Shown here: positions 24,213 through 32,095 of the stretch, one piece after another | Numbering within the stretch: position 1 is the first letter of the stretch | How the letters are laid out: each line of letters opens with the position of its first letter | Assembly: GCF_002250115.1 (NCBI RefSeq) | Contig: NZ_CP019985.1 | Span: forward strand, 3,224,001-3,288,000 | Source of the DNA: Shouchella clausii | GTDB taxonomy: Bacteria; Bacillota; Bacilli; Bacillales; Bacillaceae_D | Direction of reading: 5' to 3' | DNA: 64,000 nucleotides | The notes under the pieces: generated by a model | The model's database searches: none | What the model was told of the DNA's origin: nothing | The model's input: the letters and a program-made list of their open reading frames with translations, nothing else | Position numbers and translations under genes: made by a program

Positions 24213-24797
24213 ATGAATCTAACAAAATTATTTGAAATCCAAAAAGAGCTAGACGAGGCGATCATCAAGAAGAAAGGGCTTGAAGGTAAAGACTTGCTGC
24301 AAGAACGAATTCTAGCGCTACTAGTGGAACTAGGAGAGTGCGCAAACGAGTGGCGGGGGTTCAAGTTTTGGAGTGAAAACAACTCACCTAAACCACCGCA
24401 ATATAATTGGAGAGTCTCAGAAGATGGATTAAATAAAGAATGGATACCTGAGTGGGGATATGAATCTTATCCGCTCCTAGAAGAATACGTCGACTGTCTT
24501 CACTTTTTCTTGAGCATCGGAATTTCAATAGGCCATACAGACTTCGAGGCTTGGGAGTATTCTTATACTAAAGACGAAACAAAGCAGTTTCTTGCTGTTT
24601 TTGGTCAGATAGATAACATCAGAATAATTTTTGAAGACAAAGACAATATTGAACCAGATGATTGCGTGGTGTATGAAACTGCTTTTGCGCACTTCTTGGC
24701 TTTAGGAAAGATGCTAGGATTTACTTGGGGAGAGATCGAGCAGGCATACCTTCAAAAGAATGAAATCAATCACAAAAGGCAAGAAACGGGGTATTGA
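24213..24797 (+). CDS. dUTPase, all-alpha (MazG-like) family
   Basis: 194 residues of the dUTPase_2 type. The metal-binding pattern is present: LALLVELGECANEW supplies ExxE-type acids and the later YPLLEEYVDCLHFFLSIG supplies the second ExxD. It hydrolyses dUTP to dUMP and pyrophosphate, keeping uracil out of phage DNA. Ribosome site TTAGGAGGAA. Confidence 0.88.
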   Translation: MNLTKLFEIQKELDEAIIKKKGLEGKDLLQERILALLVELGECANEWRGFKFWSENNSPKPPQYNWRVSEDGLNKEWIPEWGYESYPLLEEYVDCLHFFLSIGISIGHTDFEAWEYSYTKDETKQFLAVFGQIDNIRIIFEDKDNIEPDDCVVYETAFAHFLALGKMLGFTWGEIEQAYLQKNEINHKRQETGY

Positions 24798-24799
24798 AC

Positions 24800-25000
24800 A
24801 TGTCCTCTCCTGTGGACAGCAACAAACTCACCGACGAGGAAAAGCGTGTCATCTTAGATGCAATTGCCTTCTTGGAGCATTACTATTTCAATGCGAAAAT
24901 GCAACAAGAAAGCGGTCTTAACAAAACGGATTATGAAAAACTCGCCCTTATCAATAGCATCAAAGCTAAGTGGGCACTTGGGATTGAATTGGACTCATGA
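24800..25000 (+). CDS. Hypothetical phage protein, 66 residues
   Basis: ATG at 24800 overlaps the stop codon region of the dUTPase gene. Two predicted helices; no recognised family. Its end is 17 bases before the ArpU gene. Confidence 0.6.
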   Translation: MSSPVDSNKLTDEEKRVILDAIAFLEHYYFNAKMQQESGLNKTDYEKLALINSIKAKWALGIELDS

Positions 25001-25017
25001 AATAATGGGGTGGAGTG

Positions 25018-25473
25018 ATGGAACAGAAAGAACTATTTGAACTCCCAGAGCTAGATAAACAAAAAACAAAGGAGGCTGTAGAAGAAGCGTTTGTTAAATA
25101 CCGGATGTACAAATACTTGCAATTCGATGATCGGGAAGCTGCTATTACATCTCCCTTTAAAGACGTTGTAGTCAAAACGAGTGGGACCAGCGATAAAACT
25201 GCTGATACCGCCATTTATAACGCAGACATGAAGGAATACCAAAAGCGTTTTTGCGAAAAGCTTGAACGCGTCGTGAAACATCTTCCTTCATTAGAACAGT
25301 TTCTTGTTGAGAAGCGTTACATGGACAGAAACGCGGAGTATATGACCGATTTAAAAATGTACAACTTTGTATTTCAACCGCCTATAAGCGCTAAGTTTTA
25401 TTACAAACTACAGCGCAATGCATTCTATAAAATTGCACTTGCAATGAACTTCAATGTAGAGAAAAACAAATAA
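25018..25473 (+). CDS. ArpU family late-gene regulator
   Basis: 151 residues from ATG at 25018 (GTGGAG ahead). It has the ArpU features: an N-terminal KEAVEEAFVKYRMYKYL helix, a linker, then EKLERVVKHLPSLEQFLVEKRYM and YKLQRNAFYKIALAM near the end. ArpU-type proteins act like sigma/late activators for packaging and lysis genes. It is the last early gene before the attachment site, and late genes would follow after circularisation. Confidence 0.85.
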   Translation: MEQKELFELPELDKQKTKEAVEEAFVKYRMYKYLQFDDREAAITSPFKDVVVKTSGTSDKTADTAIYNADMKEYQKRFCEKLERVVKHLPSLEQFLVEKRYMDRNAEYMTDLKMYNFVFQPPISAKFYYKLQRNAFYKIALAMNFNVEKNK

Positions 25474-25590
25474 ATTGTTGTTTACTAGTGAATCTTGTGT
25501 TATTGTAATTTTAATTATCCAAAATAAGAGCTTCGAGGCACAAGATTGACAATGGTTTGGGCTATTTTAACGTTCGATGGTGGCCAAAAT

Positions 25591-25636
25591 GCAGATTCCG
25601 GTTCTCGCGTTGTGGGTTCGAATCCTGCTAGGCGCG
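25591..25636 (+). other. tRNA-Arg(CCG) 3'-half, probable attachment site (att)
   Basis: The last 46 bases of a tRNA: anticodon loop TTCCGGT (anticodon CCG), T-arm GTGGG-TTCGAAT-CCTGC and acceptor strand TAGGCGC plus discriminator G. The D-arm and 5' acceptor half are missing, and the anticodon stem fits only over 3 pairs, so this is not a working tRNA. This is the expected product of phage integration into a tRNA-Arg gene whose complete copy should be at the other end of the prophage. Confidence 0.75.
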
Positions 25637-25641
25637 TCTTT

Positions 25642-25676
25642 AAAAAACACATCAGTCGATGTGTTTTTTTATTTTT
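25642..25676 (+). terminator. Terminator behind the tRNA-like att site
   Basis: AAAACACATC pairs with GATGTGTTTT over 10 base pairs, loop AGTC, followed by seven T. It suits the end of a tRNA transcript. Confidence 0.8.
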
Positions 25677-25702
25677 GCAAACCGGCGCAACAGCCAAAAC
25701 AG

Positions 25703-25732
25703 AAAAAGCCCGTTCCAAACAGGGAATGGGCT
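25703..25732 (-). terminator. Terminator of the HAD phosphatase gene
   Basis: AGCCCGTTCC pairs with GGAATGGGCT (one G-U) around a 6-base loop; on the minus strand it is followed by TTTTTCT. Confidence 0.7.
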
Positions 25733-25739
25733 AGCCTAT

Positions 25740-26513
25740 TTAAAGTAATCCAACCATTTTTAAGCCATAATCAATGCCATTTTCATGCACAGGCTTTGTT
25801 ACGTAGCGGGCTTGTGCTTTCACTTTTTCAGGCGCATTGCCCATCGCTACTCCATGCTCGACAAATGAAAGCATTTCGAGATCATTTAATTGGTCGCCGA
25901 AAGCATAAACATTGGCCAAGTTTATGTTTGCACGCTTAATAAATTTGGCAATCCCATTTGCTTTTGAACCTTCGCGAGGCAGCACATCTACAGACAGTGG
26001 ATGCCAGCGGACGAAGCGAAGCGCTGGAAAGCGAGTTTCATAGTCTTTTTCTTCGCCTTCCTCACAAAAGAGCAACGCTTGGTGGAGCGGTTGCTCGTTG
26101 TATAAATCAGGATTGTATTGGGGCAAGTCAATTTTTAATGTCTTGATGCTTTTAATTACATAAGGGTGGTCTTCACGGTTAGAGGTAAACGTTTTTGAAC
26201 CCATAAACACAAGAGGATGCTCCTGCGAAGACGCATAACGCTCCATCTCGGTAAATGCGTCCATATCAAGCGTGTTTTCGTAAATTAATTCCCCTTTAAA
26301 GACGACGTATTGGCCATTAAAGCAAATATATGAATCGATCTCTAGTTCTTCGCGCAATTCCTTAAAAAAGTAAGGAGCGCGCCCTGTGGCAATGGCCACT
26401 TCATGTCCTTTCTCTTTTAAAGCAGCTATCGCTTGTTTTGTTGATTGCGGCAGGCGCTTCTCTTCATCTAGCAACGTACCGTCAATATCAAAAAAAATAG
26501 TTGCTCTCTCCAT
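25740..26513 (-). CDS. HAD superfamily Cof-type phosphatase (YkrA-like)
   Basis: 257 residues. Motif I FFDIDGTLLDE (nucleophile and acid/base Asp), motif II region EVAIATGRA, a C2B cap (about 85-190) and motif III/IV around AFGDQLNDLEML. Cof-type enzymes dephosphorylate small metabolites such as sugar or cofactor phosphates, mostly with broad range. The sequence resembles B. subtilis YkrA, which lies between rpoY and def there; here it stands apart. Ribosome site GAAGGAGG. It is the first chromosomal gene right of the prophage. Confidence 0.85.
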   Translation of the reverse strand: MERATIFFDIDGTLLDEEKRLPQSTKQAIAALKEKGHEVAIATGRAPYFFKELREELEIDSYICFNGQYVVFKGELIYENTLDMDAFTEMERYASSQEHPLVFMGSKTFTSNREDHPYVIKSIKTLKIDLPQYNPDLYNEQPLHQALLFCEEGEEKDYETRFPALRFVRWHPLSVDVLPREGSKANGIAKFIKRANINLANVYAFGDQLNDLEMLSFVEHGVAMGNAPEKVKAQARYVTKPVHENGIDYGLKMVGLL

Positions 26514-26639
26514 CCGATCGATTCCTCCTTCACTCTGTCAATGAAAACAATACATTACTCGATTTTGCCTGTCAAATGCGATACAGGGGATTAATAGGCA
26601 CTGCTGGCGGGTAAGATGATAATAAAAGGAGTGATTCGT

Positions 26640-26837
26640 ATGCCAGCATATAAAGTCGTGCTCAGTTTTATTGACGGGACGATGGATGAGTGGCGCTTTG
26701 AAGAAAACCCCAATTTAAAAATTAGCGAGTGGACAAAGCAACAAACAGGATGGGTTAATATCCAAGGAACGTATGTAAATATAAATACGGTAAAGCGGAT
26801 CGAAACGATTGAAATTGATGAGCAGACGGATCGATAA
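26640..26837 (+). CDS. Hypothetical protein, 65 residues
   Basis: ATG at 26640 with AAAAGGAGTGAT ahead. A small beta-rich protein (YKVVLSFIDGTMDEW; YVNINTVKRIETIEI) that looks like a SH3-type barrel. No recognised function. Not obviously part of the copper locus that follows. Confidence 0.65.
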   Translation: MPAYKVVLSFIDGTMDEWRFEENPNLKISEWTKQQTGWVNIQGTYVNINTVKRIETIEIDEQTDR

Positions 26838-26898
26838 CTTTTTACTTCTGCCCTCAAGGCATGTATACTAACAAGAAAACGGGTATGAGGTGAAAAGG

Positions 26899-27198
26899 TT
26901 GGAAGAGCAAGTCACAGAGCGGACGAGACATCGCCATACAACAGATAAAGCAAAATTGCAAAACCGCTTAAAGCGGATTGAAGGCCAAGTGCGCGGCGTC
27001 CAAAAGATGATTGAAGAAGACCGTTATTGCGTCGATGTCCTTGTGCAACTTTCGGCAATCCAAGCCGCACTTAAAAAAGTAAGCATGCATATGCTTGAAG
27101 ACCATTCAAAACATTGCGTGGCAGACGCAATAAAAAAGGGCGACGGCGACGAAGCCATTTCAGAATTAATGGATATCATCAGCCGCTTTTCAAAATAA
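26899..27198 (+). CDS. csoR: Copper-sensing repressor CsoR
   Basis: 99 residues from TTG at 26899 (GAGGTGA ahead; GTG at 26890 overlaps that site). All-helical with the Cu(I) ligands of the family: C44 in RYCVDVL, H69 and C73 in EDHSKHC. It represses copper-efflux genes until copper binds. The operator-like palindrome lies just behind it, in front of copZ. Confidence 0.93.
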   Translation: MEEQVTERTRHRHTTDKAKLQNRLKRIEGQVRGVQKMIEEDRYCVDVLVQLSAIQAALKKVSMHMLEDHSKHCVADAIKKGDGDEAISELMDIISRFSK

Positions 27199-27223
27199 GC
27201 AGCTGATTTTTTGTGCACCCTAT

Positions 27224-27240
27224 ATACCTAACGGGGGTAT
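27224..27240. promoter_or_regulatory. Candidate CsoR operator
   Basis: ATACC-TAACGGG-GGTAT is an inverted repeat with a G-run in the centre, similar to CsoR sites in Gram-positive copZ/copA promoters, and lies 40 bases ahead of the copZ start. Confidence 0.7.
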
Positions 27241-27280
27241 TGTGTTATGCTAAATAGAACAACGAAAAGGAGTGAGTAGG

Positions 27281-27487
27281 ATGGCATCAATAACCCTTTC
27301 TGTGTCAGGAATGTCGTGCAACCATTGTGTAACAGCGATTCAAACAGCGGTTGGCGAACTAAACGGCGTAAAAGAAGTCAATGTATCTCTCGACAAAAAT
27401 GAAGTAGCCGTTTCCTACGATGAAACAGCGGTTGCTGAAGACAAAATCAAGGCAGAAATCGAAGACCAGGGGTACGAAGTCAATTAG
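27281..27487 (+). CDS. copZ: Copper chaperone CopZ
   Basis: 68 residues of one HMA domain; Cu(I)-binding C13 and C16 in GMSCNHC. ATG at 27281 has AAGGAGTG ahead. It delivers cytosolic copper to the efflux ATPase. In B. subtilis copZ is followed by copA; here a terminator follows directly and no CopA-type ATPase is nearby. Confidence 0.93.
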   Translation: MASITLSVSGMSCNHCVTAIQTAVGELNGVKEVNVSLDKNEVAVSYDETAVAEDKIKAEIEDQGYEVN

Positions 27488-27506
27488 GCTCCTGAAGGCG
27501 AGAAAA

Positions 27507-27538
27507 AACCGCAGCTTGTCCGCTGCGGTTCGTTTTTT
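27507..27538. terminator. Terminator between copZ and convergent GNAT gene
   Basis: AACCGCAGC pairs perfectly with GCTGCGGTT, loop TTGTCC, then six T on the plus strand; A-rich on the other side so it may serve both directions. Confidence 0.85.
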
Positions 27539-28079
27539 ACTCCATTTCCTCCCGAAGGAGAGAAAAGACGAGTTGGTCGACGTATCGGTTGCTTTTATAT
27601 AACGCTCCGCGCAACCTGCCTTCCTGCATGAAACCAAGTTTATGTAAAGCATGAATGGAACGGTCATTGTCCGGTTCGATATAAGCCTCGACTCGGTGAA
27701 GACGGTGTGTCCGAAAGCCATCTGCCAAAATACAACGCAACGCTTCTGAAGCATAGCCTTTGCCCCAATAAGGTTTCCCAAGTTCATAGCTGATTTTTGC
27801 ACTATGGTGTTCTGTTTGAAAGGTTTCAAACCCGCATGTGCCAATAATGTCATCTGTGTCCTTTAGTTTGATTACGTATCGCGAAGCTTTTCCTTCTGCC
27901 ATTTCTTTTAAAATTGTGCGGATCAGCGAACGCGCTTCATCAATCGTCCGGAGTGTGTCAATTTTCATATACCTTGTCACGCGCACGTCAGACCAATAAG
28001 GAAACAACGCTTCTGCATCACCTTCTAAAAGTTTACGCAAAACCAAGCGAGGGGTTTCAAAACGACTTTCACTGTCCAC
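27537..28079 (-). CDS. GNAT N-acetyltransferase (RimJ/RimL type)
   Basis: 180 residues. Begins with ETPRLVLRKLLEGDAEAL and holds ELGKPYWGKGYASEALRCILADG, the acetyl-CoA binding V/Q-x-x-G-x-G/A loop of GNAT proteins, then HRVEAYIEPDNDRSIHALHKLGF. Related to ribosomal-protein-alanine acetyltransferases; substrate unknown. GTG start at 28079 with only a weak ribosome site. Confidence 0.85.
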   Translation of the reverse strand: MDSESRFETPRLVLRKLLEGDAEALFPYWSDVRVTRYMKIDTLRTIDEARSLIRTILKEMAEGKASRYVIKLKDTDDIIGTCGFETFQTEHHSAKISYELGKPYWGKGYASEALRCILADGFRTHRLHRVEAYIEPDNDRSIHALHKLGFMQEGRLRGALYKSNRYVDQLVFSLLREEME

Positions 28080-28169
28080 CAGTGGTCACCATCTCTCTCT
28101 TTATGCTTTTTTTCATATTTTAGCATGAACGACACCTACTTGCACGCTCTTCGGCAAGTAATTTAACAG

Positions 28170-28198
28170 TTGACTTCTATGAAAAAATCGGTTATAGT
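28170..28198 (+). promoter_or_regulatory. Sigma-A promoter of tRNA-Val
   Basis: TTGACT (28170-28175), 17-base spacer, TATAGT (28193-28198), 42 bases before the tRNA. Confidence 0.75.
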
Positions 28199-28239
28199 TA
28201 TAAATGTCCAAGAGATGCATTGCTTATACATACTGATTG

Positions 28240-28312
28240 GATCCGTTAGCTCAGTTGGGAGAGCGCTACCTTGACAGGGTAGAGGTCACTGGTTCGAGCC
28301 CAGTACGGGTCA
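28240..28312 (+). tRNA. tRNA-Val(GAC)
   Basis: 73 bases folding as a full cloverleaf: acceptor GATCCGT with ACGGGTC (one G-U), D-arm with GCTCAGTTGGGAGAGC, anticodon arm CTACC-TTGACAG-GGTAG (anticodon GAC), T-arm CACTGG-TTCGAGC-CCAGT, discriminator A. CCA is not encoded. It has its own promoter and a terminator. Confidence 0.95.
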
Positions 28313-28320
28313 TCTGTTGA

Positions 28321-28347
28321 AACCCTTATGTGATAAGGGTTTTTCTT
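28321..28347 (+). terminator. Terminator of tRNA-Val
   Basis: AACCCTTAT pairs with ATAAGGGTT, 3-base loop, then TTTTC. Confidence 0.8.
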
Positions 28348-28657
28348 TTTGTTATGAACCGAAAGTAACCTCAAAAAGTCTTATTGGAGACAAAAGTGGG
28401 GATGTACTATTTTACTCGTTTAACTGAGGCTTTGAATATATTATGGAAGTTTCATTGTTTCAATCAAATTCTTCAAACACACCATACTAATGTGCGATAA
28501 CCTCCACAAACAGCTCTCGCCACCCTTAGGGGTGGCTTTTTTCGTTCTGATTTTAAACTTGAGCTAAACAAAGAATGCTCTATTTGCTTTTATTAAATAT
28601 CTTTTTGACTAATAGAGTTAATTTTTTAAATAAATTTTGACAAAATTCTTCAAAATA
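28348..28657. other. Gene-free stretch with one terminator-like hairpin
   Basis: No gene seen. GCCACCC (28519-28525) pairs with GGGTGGC (28530-28536) and is followed by six T, a strong terminator on the plus strand with no obvious gene in front; a short untranslated RNA between 28380 and 28540 is possible. The segment CAAATTCTTCAAA (about 28464) resembles CAAAATTCTTCAAA near 28641, perhaps a decayed duplication. Confidence 0.4.
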
Positions 28658-28747
28658 TTATGCGACAAATAAACGTACTAGATAAAAGAAAACCCCTACT
28701 ATACCAATAACTAGAAGTAATTGAAATCCGGTGCTTATAGCATCCAA
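28658..28747 (-). CDS. Small membrane peptide, 29 residues
   Basis: TTG start with AGGTGAT 5 bases ahead. Residues 8-25 are one hydrophobic helix with Gly (GFQLLLVIGIVGVFFYLV) and a short RLFVA end. The ribosome site and the clean helix support it; it could also be a chance ORF. Function unknown. Confidence 0.5.
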   Translation of the reverse strand: MDAISTGFQLLLVIGIVGVFFYLVRLFVA

Positions 28748-28847
28748 CTTTATCACCTATTTATTATATTCCATAAGAAGAGCCTATAATTACGAGTTTA
28801 GAGGATATCAAAAGAAACGATTGGCATAAGCCACACTAATTTAACCA

Positions 28848-28876
28848 TAAAGCCCCCGAAACGACTTTCAGGGGCG
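28848..28876 (-). terminator. Terminator of the namA gene
   Basis: GCCCC-C-GAAA pairs with TTTC-A-GGGGC (one mismatch), loop CGAC; T-rich on the minus strand. Confidence 0.6.
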
Positions 28877-28897
28877 TTAACGCATGCTTCTCTTTAC

Positions 28898-29920
28898 CTA
28901 AAACCCAGCCTTATACTGAGTAGGAGCATCAACAGCAAGCTTTAATTCGGACGCGGCGCCAAGAGCCCAGTATGGGTTGGCTAACAGGCCGCGGCCAACG
29001 GCGACGAGATCGGCTTCTTCATTGCCGATCACGGCATTGGCTAAAATAGGGTTTTCAAGGCGGCCGACGGCGATTACAGGGACAGATAGTGCCTGTTTGA
29101 TCTGTTTTGCCAGCGGCGTTTGGTAACCTGCGTGGCTTCCTGGCAGCCCTCTAGAGCCGATTGGCCCTTCGCCGCCAGAGCTGACGTCGAACACGTCGAC
29201 TCCTTCGTCTTTTAAAATCTGTGAGAAGCGGATGGCTTCTTCTATATCGTAGCCGCCATCGACATATTCGGTTGCTGAAATACGCATCAATAAAGGCATG
29301 CTGTCGGGGATGACGCTTTTGACCGCGCGAATGACTTCTTTGGCGAAGAGCGTGCGGTCTTTACCGTAACGGTCTGTTCGTGTGTTCGTATATGGTGAAA
29401 GGAATTGATGGATTAAATAGCCATGGGCGCCATGGAGTTCAATCGCATCAAATCCCGCTTCTACTGCTCGGCGGGCCGCTTCCTTAAACATTTGTACCAT
29501 CTCAGCGATCTCGTTCTCTGACAGCGCTCGAGGGGTTTTGTATGTTTCGTCAAATGCCTGGGCCGATGGCGCAACGGGTTCAGGTGCGTCTTCCGCTTTT
29601 CTGCCAGCATGGGCGATTTGAATGGCGATTTTGGCACCATATTGGTGAGCTGCATCGACAATCTGCTTAAACGCATCGCGATGGGCGTCTGACCAAAGGC
29701 CAAGGCAGTAATCGCTAATCCGCCCATTCGGCTCGACATTGGTCATTTCTACGATAATCAGGCCAACGCCGCCAATTGCTCTGCTTGTGTAATGGTGCAA
29801 ATGCCAGTCAGTCGGCATTCCATCTTTGCCTGTAGCCGAATATTGGCACATAGGCGACATGACGACACGGTTTTTCAACGTAAGCTCCTTCAGTTGAAAG
29901 CTGTCCATTAAGTTTGGCAA
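28898..29920 (-). CDS. namA: NADPH dehydrogenase, old yellow enzyme family (YqjM-like)
   Basis: 340 residues from TTG at 29920 (GGAGGGG ahead). FMN-binding barrel with the YqjM-class marks: LKNRVVMSPMCQYS (regulatory Cys), IQIAHAGRKAE, catalytic-region ELHGAHGYLIHQFLSP and the final phosphate-binding VAVGRGLLANPYWA. It reduces activated C=C bonds (enones, nitro compounds), a role in oxidative and electrophile stress. Length matches the family (338 residues in B. subtilis). Confidence 0.9.
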   Translation of the reverse strand: MPNLMDSFQLKELTLKNRVVMSPMCQYSATGKDGMPTDWHLHHYTSRAIGGVGLIIVEMTNVEPNGRISDYCLGLWSDAHRDAFKQIVDAAHQYGAKIAIQIAHAGRKAEDAPEPVAPSAQAFDETYKTPRALSENEIAEMVQMFKEAARRAVEAGFDAIELHGAHGYLIHQFLSPYTNTRTDRYGKDRTLFAKEVIRAVKSVIPDSMPLLMRISATEYVDGGYDIEEAIRFSQILKDEGVDVFDVSSGGEGPIGSRGLPGSHAGYQTPLAKQIKQALSVPVIAVGRLENPILANAVIGNEEADLVAVGRGLLANPYWALGAASELKLAVDAPTQYKAGF

Positions 29921-30120
29921 AAGAACCCCTCCCATTTTTTAGTTTGTTCAGGCTTATCGTAAAGAGATGTTGCCCGCAATTCAAGCAAAATGCTTGCAAG
30001 GGGTCGTTTCCGTAAGGTTAACTAGAATATATAGAAGCTATTTTTGCTAAAGGGCGAGGCTAGTGGAGCGACCTGCTGCGGTTAGAATCGTGCTTTTTGG
30101 CGAATAGGAGGAGGAGCGTT

Positions 30121-31320
30121 TTGCAGAAGGAATTACATAAGCAGTTTTCAAAGCTGACGGCTGAACCACTTGTTCAAGAAGGGTTGGCTTTTTTAAAAAA
30201 CGATGACAGGCAAACGTTGCATGAACAAATTGCGATCGCTGAAATTCCTGCTCCGCCGTTTCAAGAGGAAAAGCGGGCCAAGTATGTGCAAGAACAGTTT
30301 AAGAAGCTTGGTTTAACAAAGGTAAAGCAAGATGAAGAAGGCAATGTCTATGGGCTTAGGCCTGGAAAAAAAGACGTGCCGGCGATAGTGGTGTCTGCCC
30401 ATTTAGACTCGGTCTTTTCAGAAGAGACGGATGTCACCGTAAAGGAAAGGGACGGTGTCTATTATGGGCCAGGCATAACCGATGATGCCCGGGGCTTGGC
30501 GGCATTGCTGTCCGTTATTCGTGCTTTCCAACATACAGGTATTCACACGGAGGCGCCGATTGTTTTTCTAGCTACAGTTGGCGAAGAAGGGCCTGGCGAT
30601 TTGCGTGGTGTAAAAGCATTTATTGATGGAAATGCTAATATAGCCAGTTTTATTTCGATTGATTCGGTTTCTCCTGAAGAAATCATTTACCAAGGCACTG
30701 GCAGTTTCCGCTATGAAGTAACGTTTTCTGGGACGGGGGGCCATAGCTTCCAGCATTTTGGCACGCCGAGCGCTGTTCACGCAGCTGGCCGGGCGATTGC
30801 AGCGATTGCTTCGTTGGATGTGCAGGAAACGCCAAAAACAACGTTTAATGTTGGTGTGGTGGAAGGGGGAACGATTCCAACAGCTATTGCTGAAACGTGT
30901 ACGATTAAATTGGATCTCCGTTCCAATGGCCGCGCTGAATTGGACAGCATTGCTGAAAAAGCACTCTTGTTATGCGAAACGGCCTGTTCGCAAGAAGGAG
31001 AAGGCGATCAAAAAATTCGTTTATCTACGAAAAAAGTCGGCGATCGTCCTGTTGGCGTTCAATCAGCTGACTCTGAAATTGTGGAAATGGCTGTTTTGGC
31101 AACAGAAGCTCTCGGTCTGACTCCAGGGTTAGCACCGCCAAGTAGCACAGATGCCAATTATCCTATTAGCAAAGGTATCCCTGCCCTTACCCTTGGAGGT
31201 GGCGGAGAGGGCGGCGGTTATCACTCGCTTAATGAATGGTACAAACCGGTAAACAGTTATTTAGGGCCGCAACGCGTATGGCTTGTTGTGTTAGGGCTTG
31301 CTCAAGCAACGGAAAGTTAA
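30121..31320 (+). CDS. M20 family metallopeptidase (PepT/CPG2-like)
   Basis: 399 residues from TTG at 30121, chosen because AGGAGGAGG lies right ahead (an in-frame upstream start at 30097 lies before the site). Metal residues are in SAHLDSVF (His, Asp), GITDDARG and VGEEGPGDLRG (catalytic Glu), followed by the dimerisation domain with SGTGGHSFQHFG and a final His in GGGYHSLNE. Probably an aminotripeptidase- or carboxypeptidase-like enzyme on small peptides; specificity open. Confidence 0.85.
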   Translation: MQKELHKQFSKLTAEPLVQEGLAFLKNDDRQTLHEQIAIAEIPAPPFQEEKRAKYVQEQFKKLGLTKVKQDEEGNVYGLRPGKKDVPAIVVSAHLDSVFSEETDVTVKERDGVYYGPGITDDARGLAALLSVIRAFQHTGIHTEAPIVFLATVGEEGPGDLRGVKAFIDGNANIASFISIDSVSPEEIIYQGTGSFRYEVTFSGTGGHSFQHFGTPSAVHAAGRAIAAIASLDVQETPKTTFNVGVVEGGTIPTAIAETCTIKLDLRSNGRAELDSIAEKALLLCETACSQEGEGDQKIRLSTKKVGDRPVGVQSADSEIVEMAVLATEALGLTPGLAPPSSTDANYPISKGIPALTLGGGGEGGGYHSLNEWYKPVNSYLGPQRVWLVVLGLAQATES

Positions 31321-31396
31321 AAGGGATGTTCGCTTAGTTTTGTAAGCTGTTCGGAAAGGGTATAGATAAACAGAAAACGAAAGGGGGTTATGGCAA

Positions 31397-32038
31397 ATGA
31401 AAGTACTTATAATCGGTGCAAATGGACAAATTGGCAAACAGCTTGTCGAAAAGATTGAACAATCGCCTCATGAAGCACGGGCGATGGTACGTTCAAAAGA
31501 ACAGTTGGAATCGTTTCAACAGGCAGGAGTAGACGCTGTGCTGGCGAATCTTGAAGGGCCAATTAACGAGTTGGCCGAAGCGGCAAAAGGCTGTGATGCA
31601 ATTGTTTTTACTGCAGGTTCTGGCGGGCACACAGGCGCAGATAAAACGATGATGATTGATTTGGATGGCGCGATTAAATCAATGGAAGCTGCAAAGCAAG
31701 CAGGCGTAAGCCGTTTTGTGATTGTCAGCGCGATTGGCGTTCACCGCCGTGAGAAATGGATGGCCTCTGCCCCTTATTATAGCGCTGCTAAGTATTATGC
31801 GGATGAATGGCTAAGAGCCAGTGGGCTTGATTATACGATTATTCGTCCAGGCGGTTTAACGAATGAAAGGGGAAAGCAGAAAATCAAAGTCGCGGCAGAA
31901 TTACAGCGTGGTGACATTCCTCGTGAAGACGTCGCGAATGCAATCCTTGCCGTGTTAGATATGGATAATACGATCGGCAAGTCGTTCGATTTGGTTAGCG
32001 GGGAAGAAGACATTGAAGCTGCTCTTTCTTCTCTATAA
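31397..32038 (+). CDS. NAD(P)-binding atypical SDR protein (YhfK-like)
   Basis: 213 residues: nucleotide-binding GANGQIGKQL at the N-terminus, AMVRSKEQL after the second strand (NADP-type Arg), IVFTAGSGGHTG and VSAIGVHRR, with Y-x3-K in YSAAKYYADEW. The family (NAD(P)H-binding, NmrA/YhfK-like) includes sensors and reductases; substrate unknown. Ribosome site AAAGGGGG. Confidence 0.85.
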   Translation: MKVLIIGANGQIGKQLVEKIEQSPHEARAMVRSKEQLESFQQAGVDAVLANLEGPINELAEAAKGCDAIVFTAGSGGHTGADKTMMIDLDGAIKSMEAAKQAGVSRFVIVSAIGVHRREKWMASAPYYSAAKYYADEWLRASGLDYTIIRPGGLTNERGKQKIKVAAELQRGDIPREDVANAILAVLDMDNTIGKSFDLVSGEEDIEAALSSL

Positions 32039-32045
32039 AACGAAA

Positions 32046-32080
32046 AAGAGGCTCCAGCGAGCATTGCGCTGGAGCCTCTT
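32046..32080. terminator. Bidirectional terminator
   Basis: AAGAGGCTCCAGCG (32046-32059) and CGCTGGAGCCTCTT (32067-32080) form a perfect 14-base-pair stem between the convergent SDR and AI-2E-family genes; A-run left of it. Confidence 0.85.
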
Positions 32081-32095
32081 GTCTTATCCATTCTC

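Noticed and set aside
25591-25636. Functional tRNA-Arg gene
   Set aside because: Only the 3' half is present, with no D-arm or 5' acceptor and a mismatched anticodon stem, so it is treated as an attachment-site remnant.
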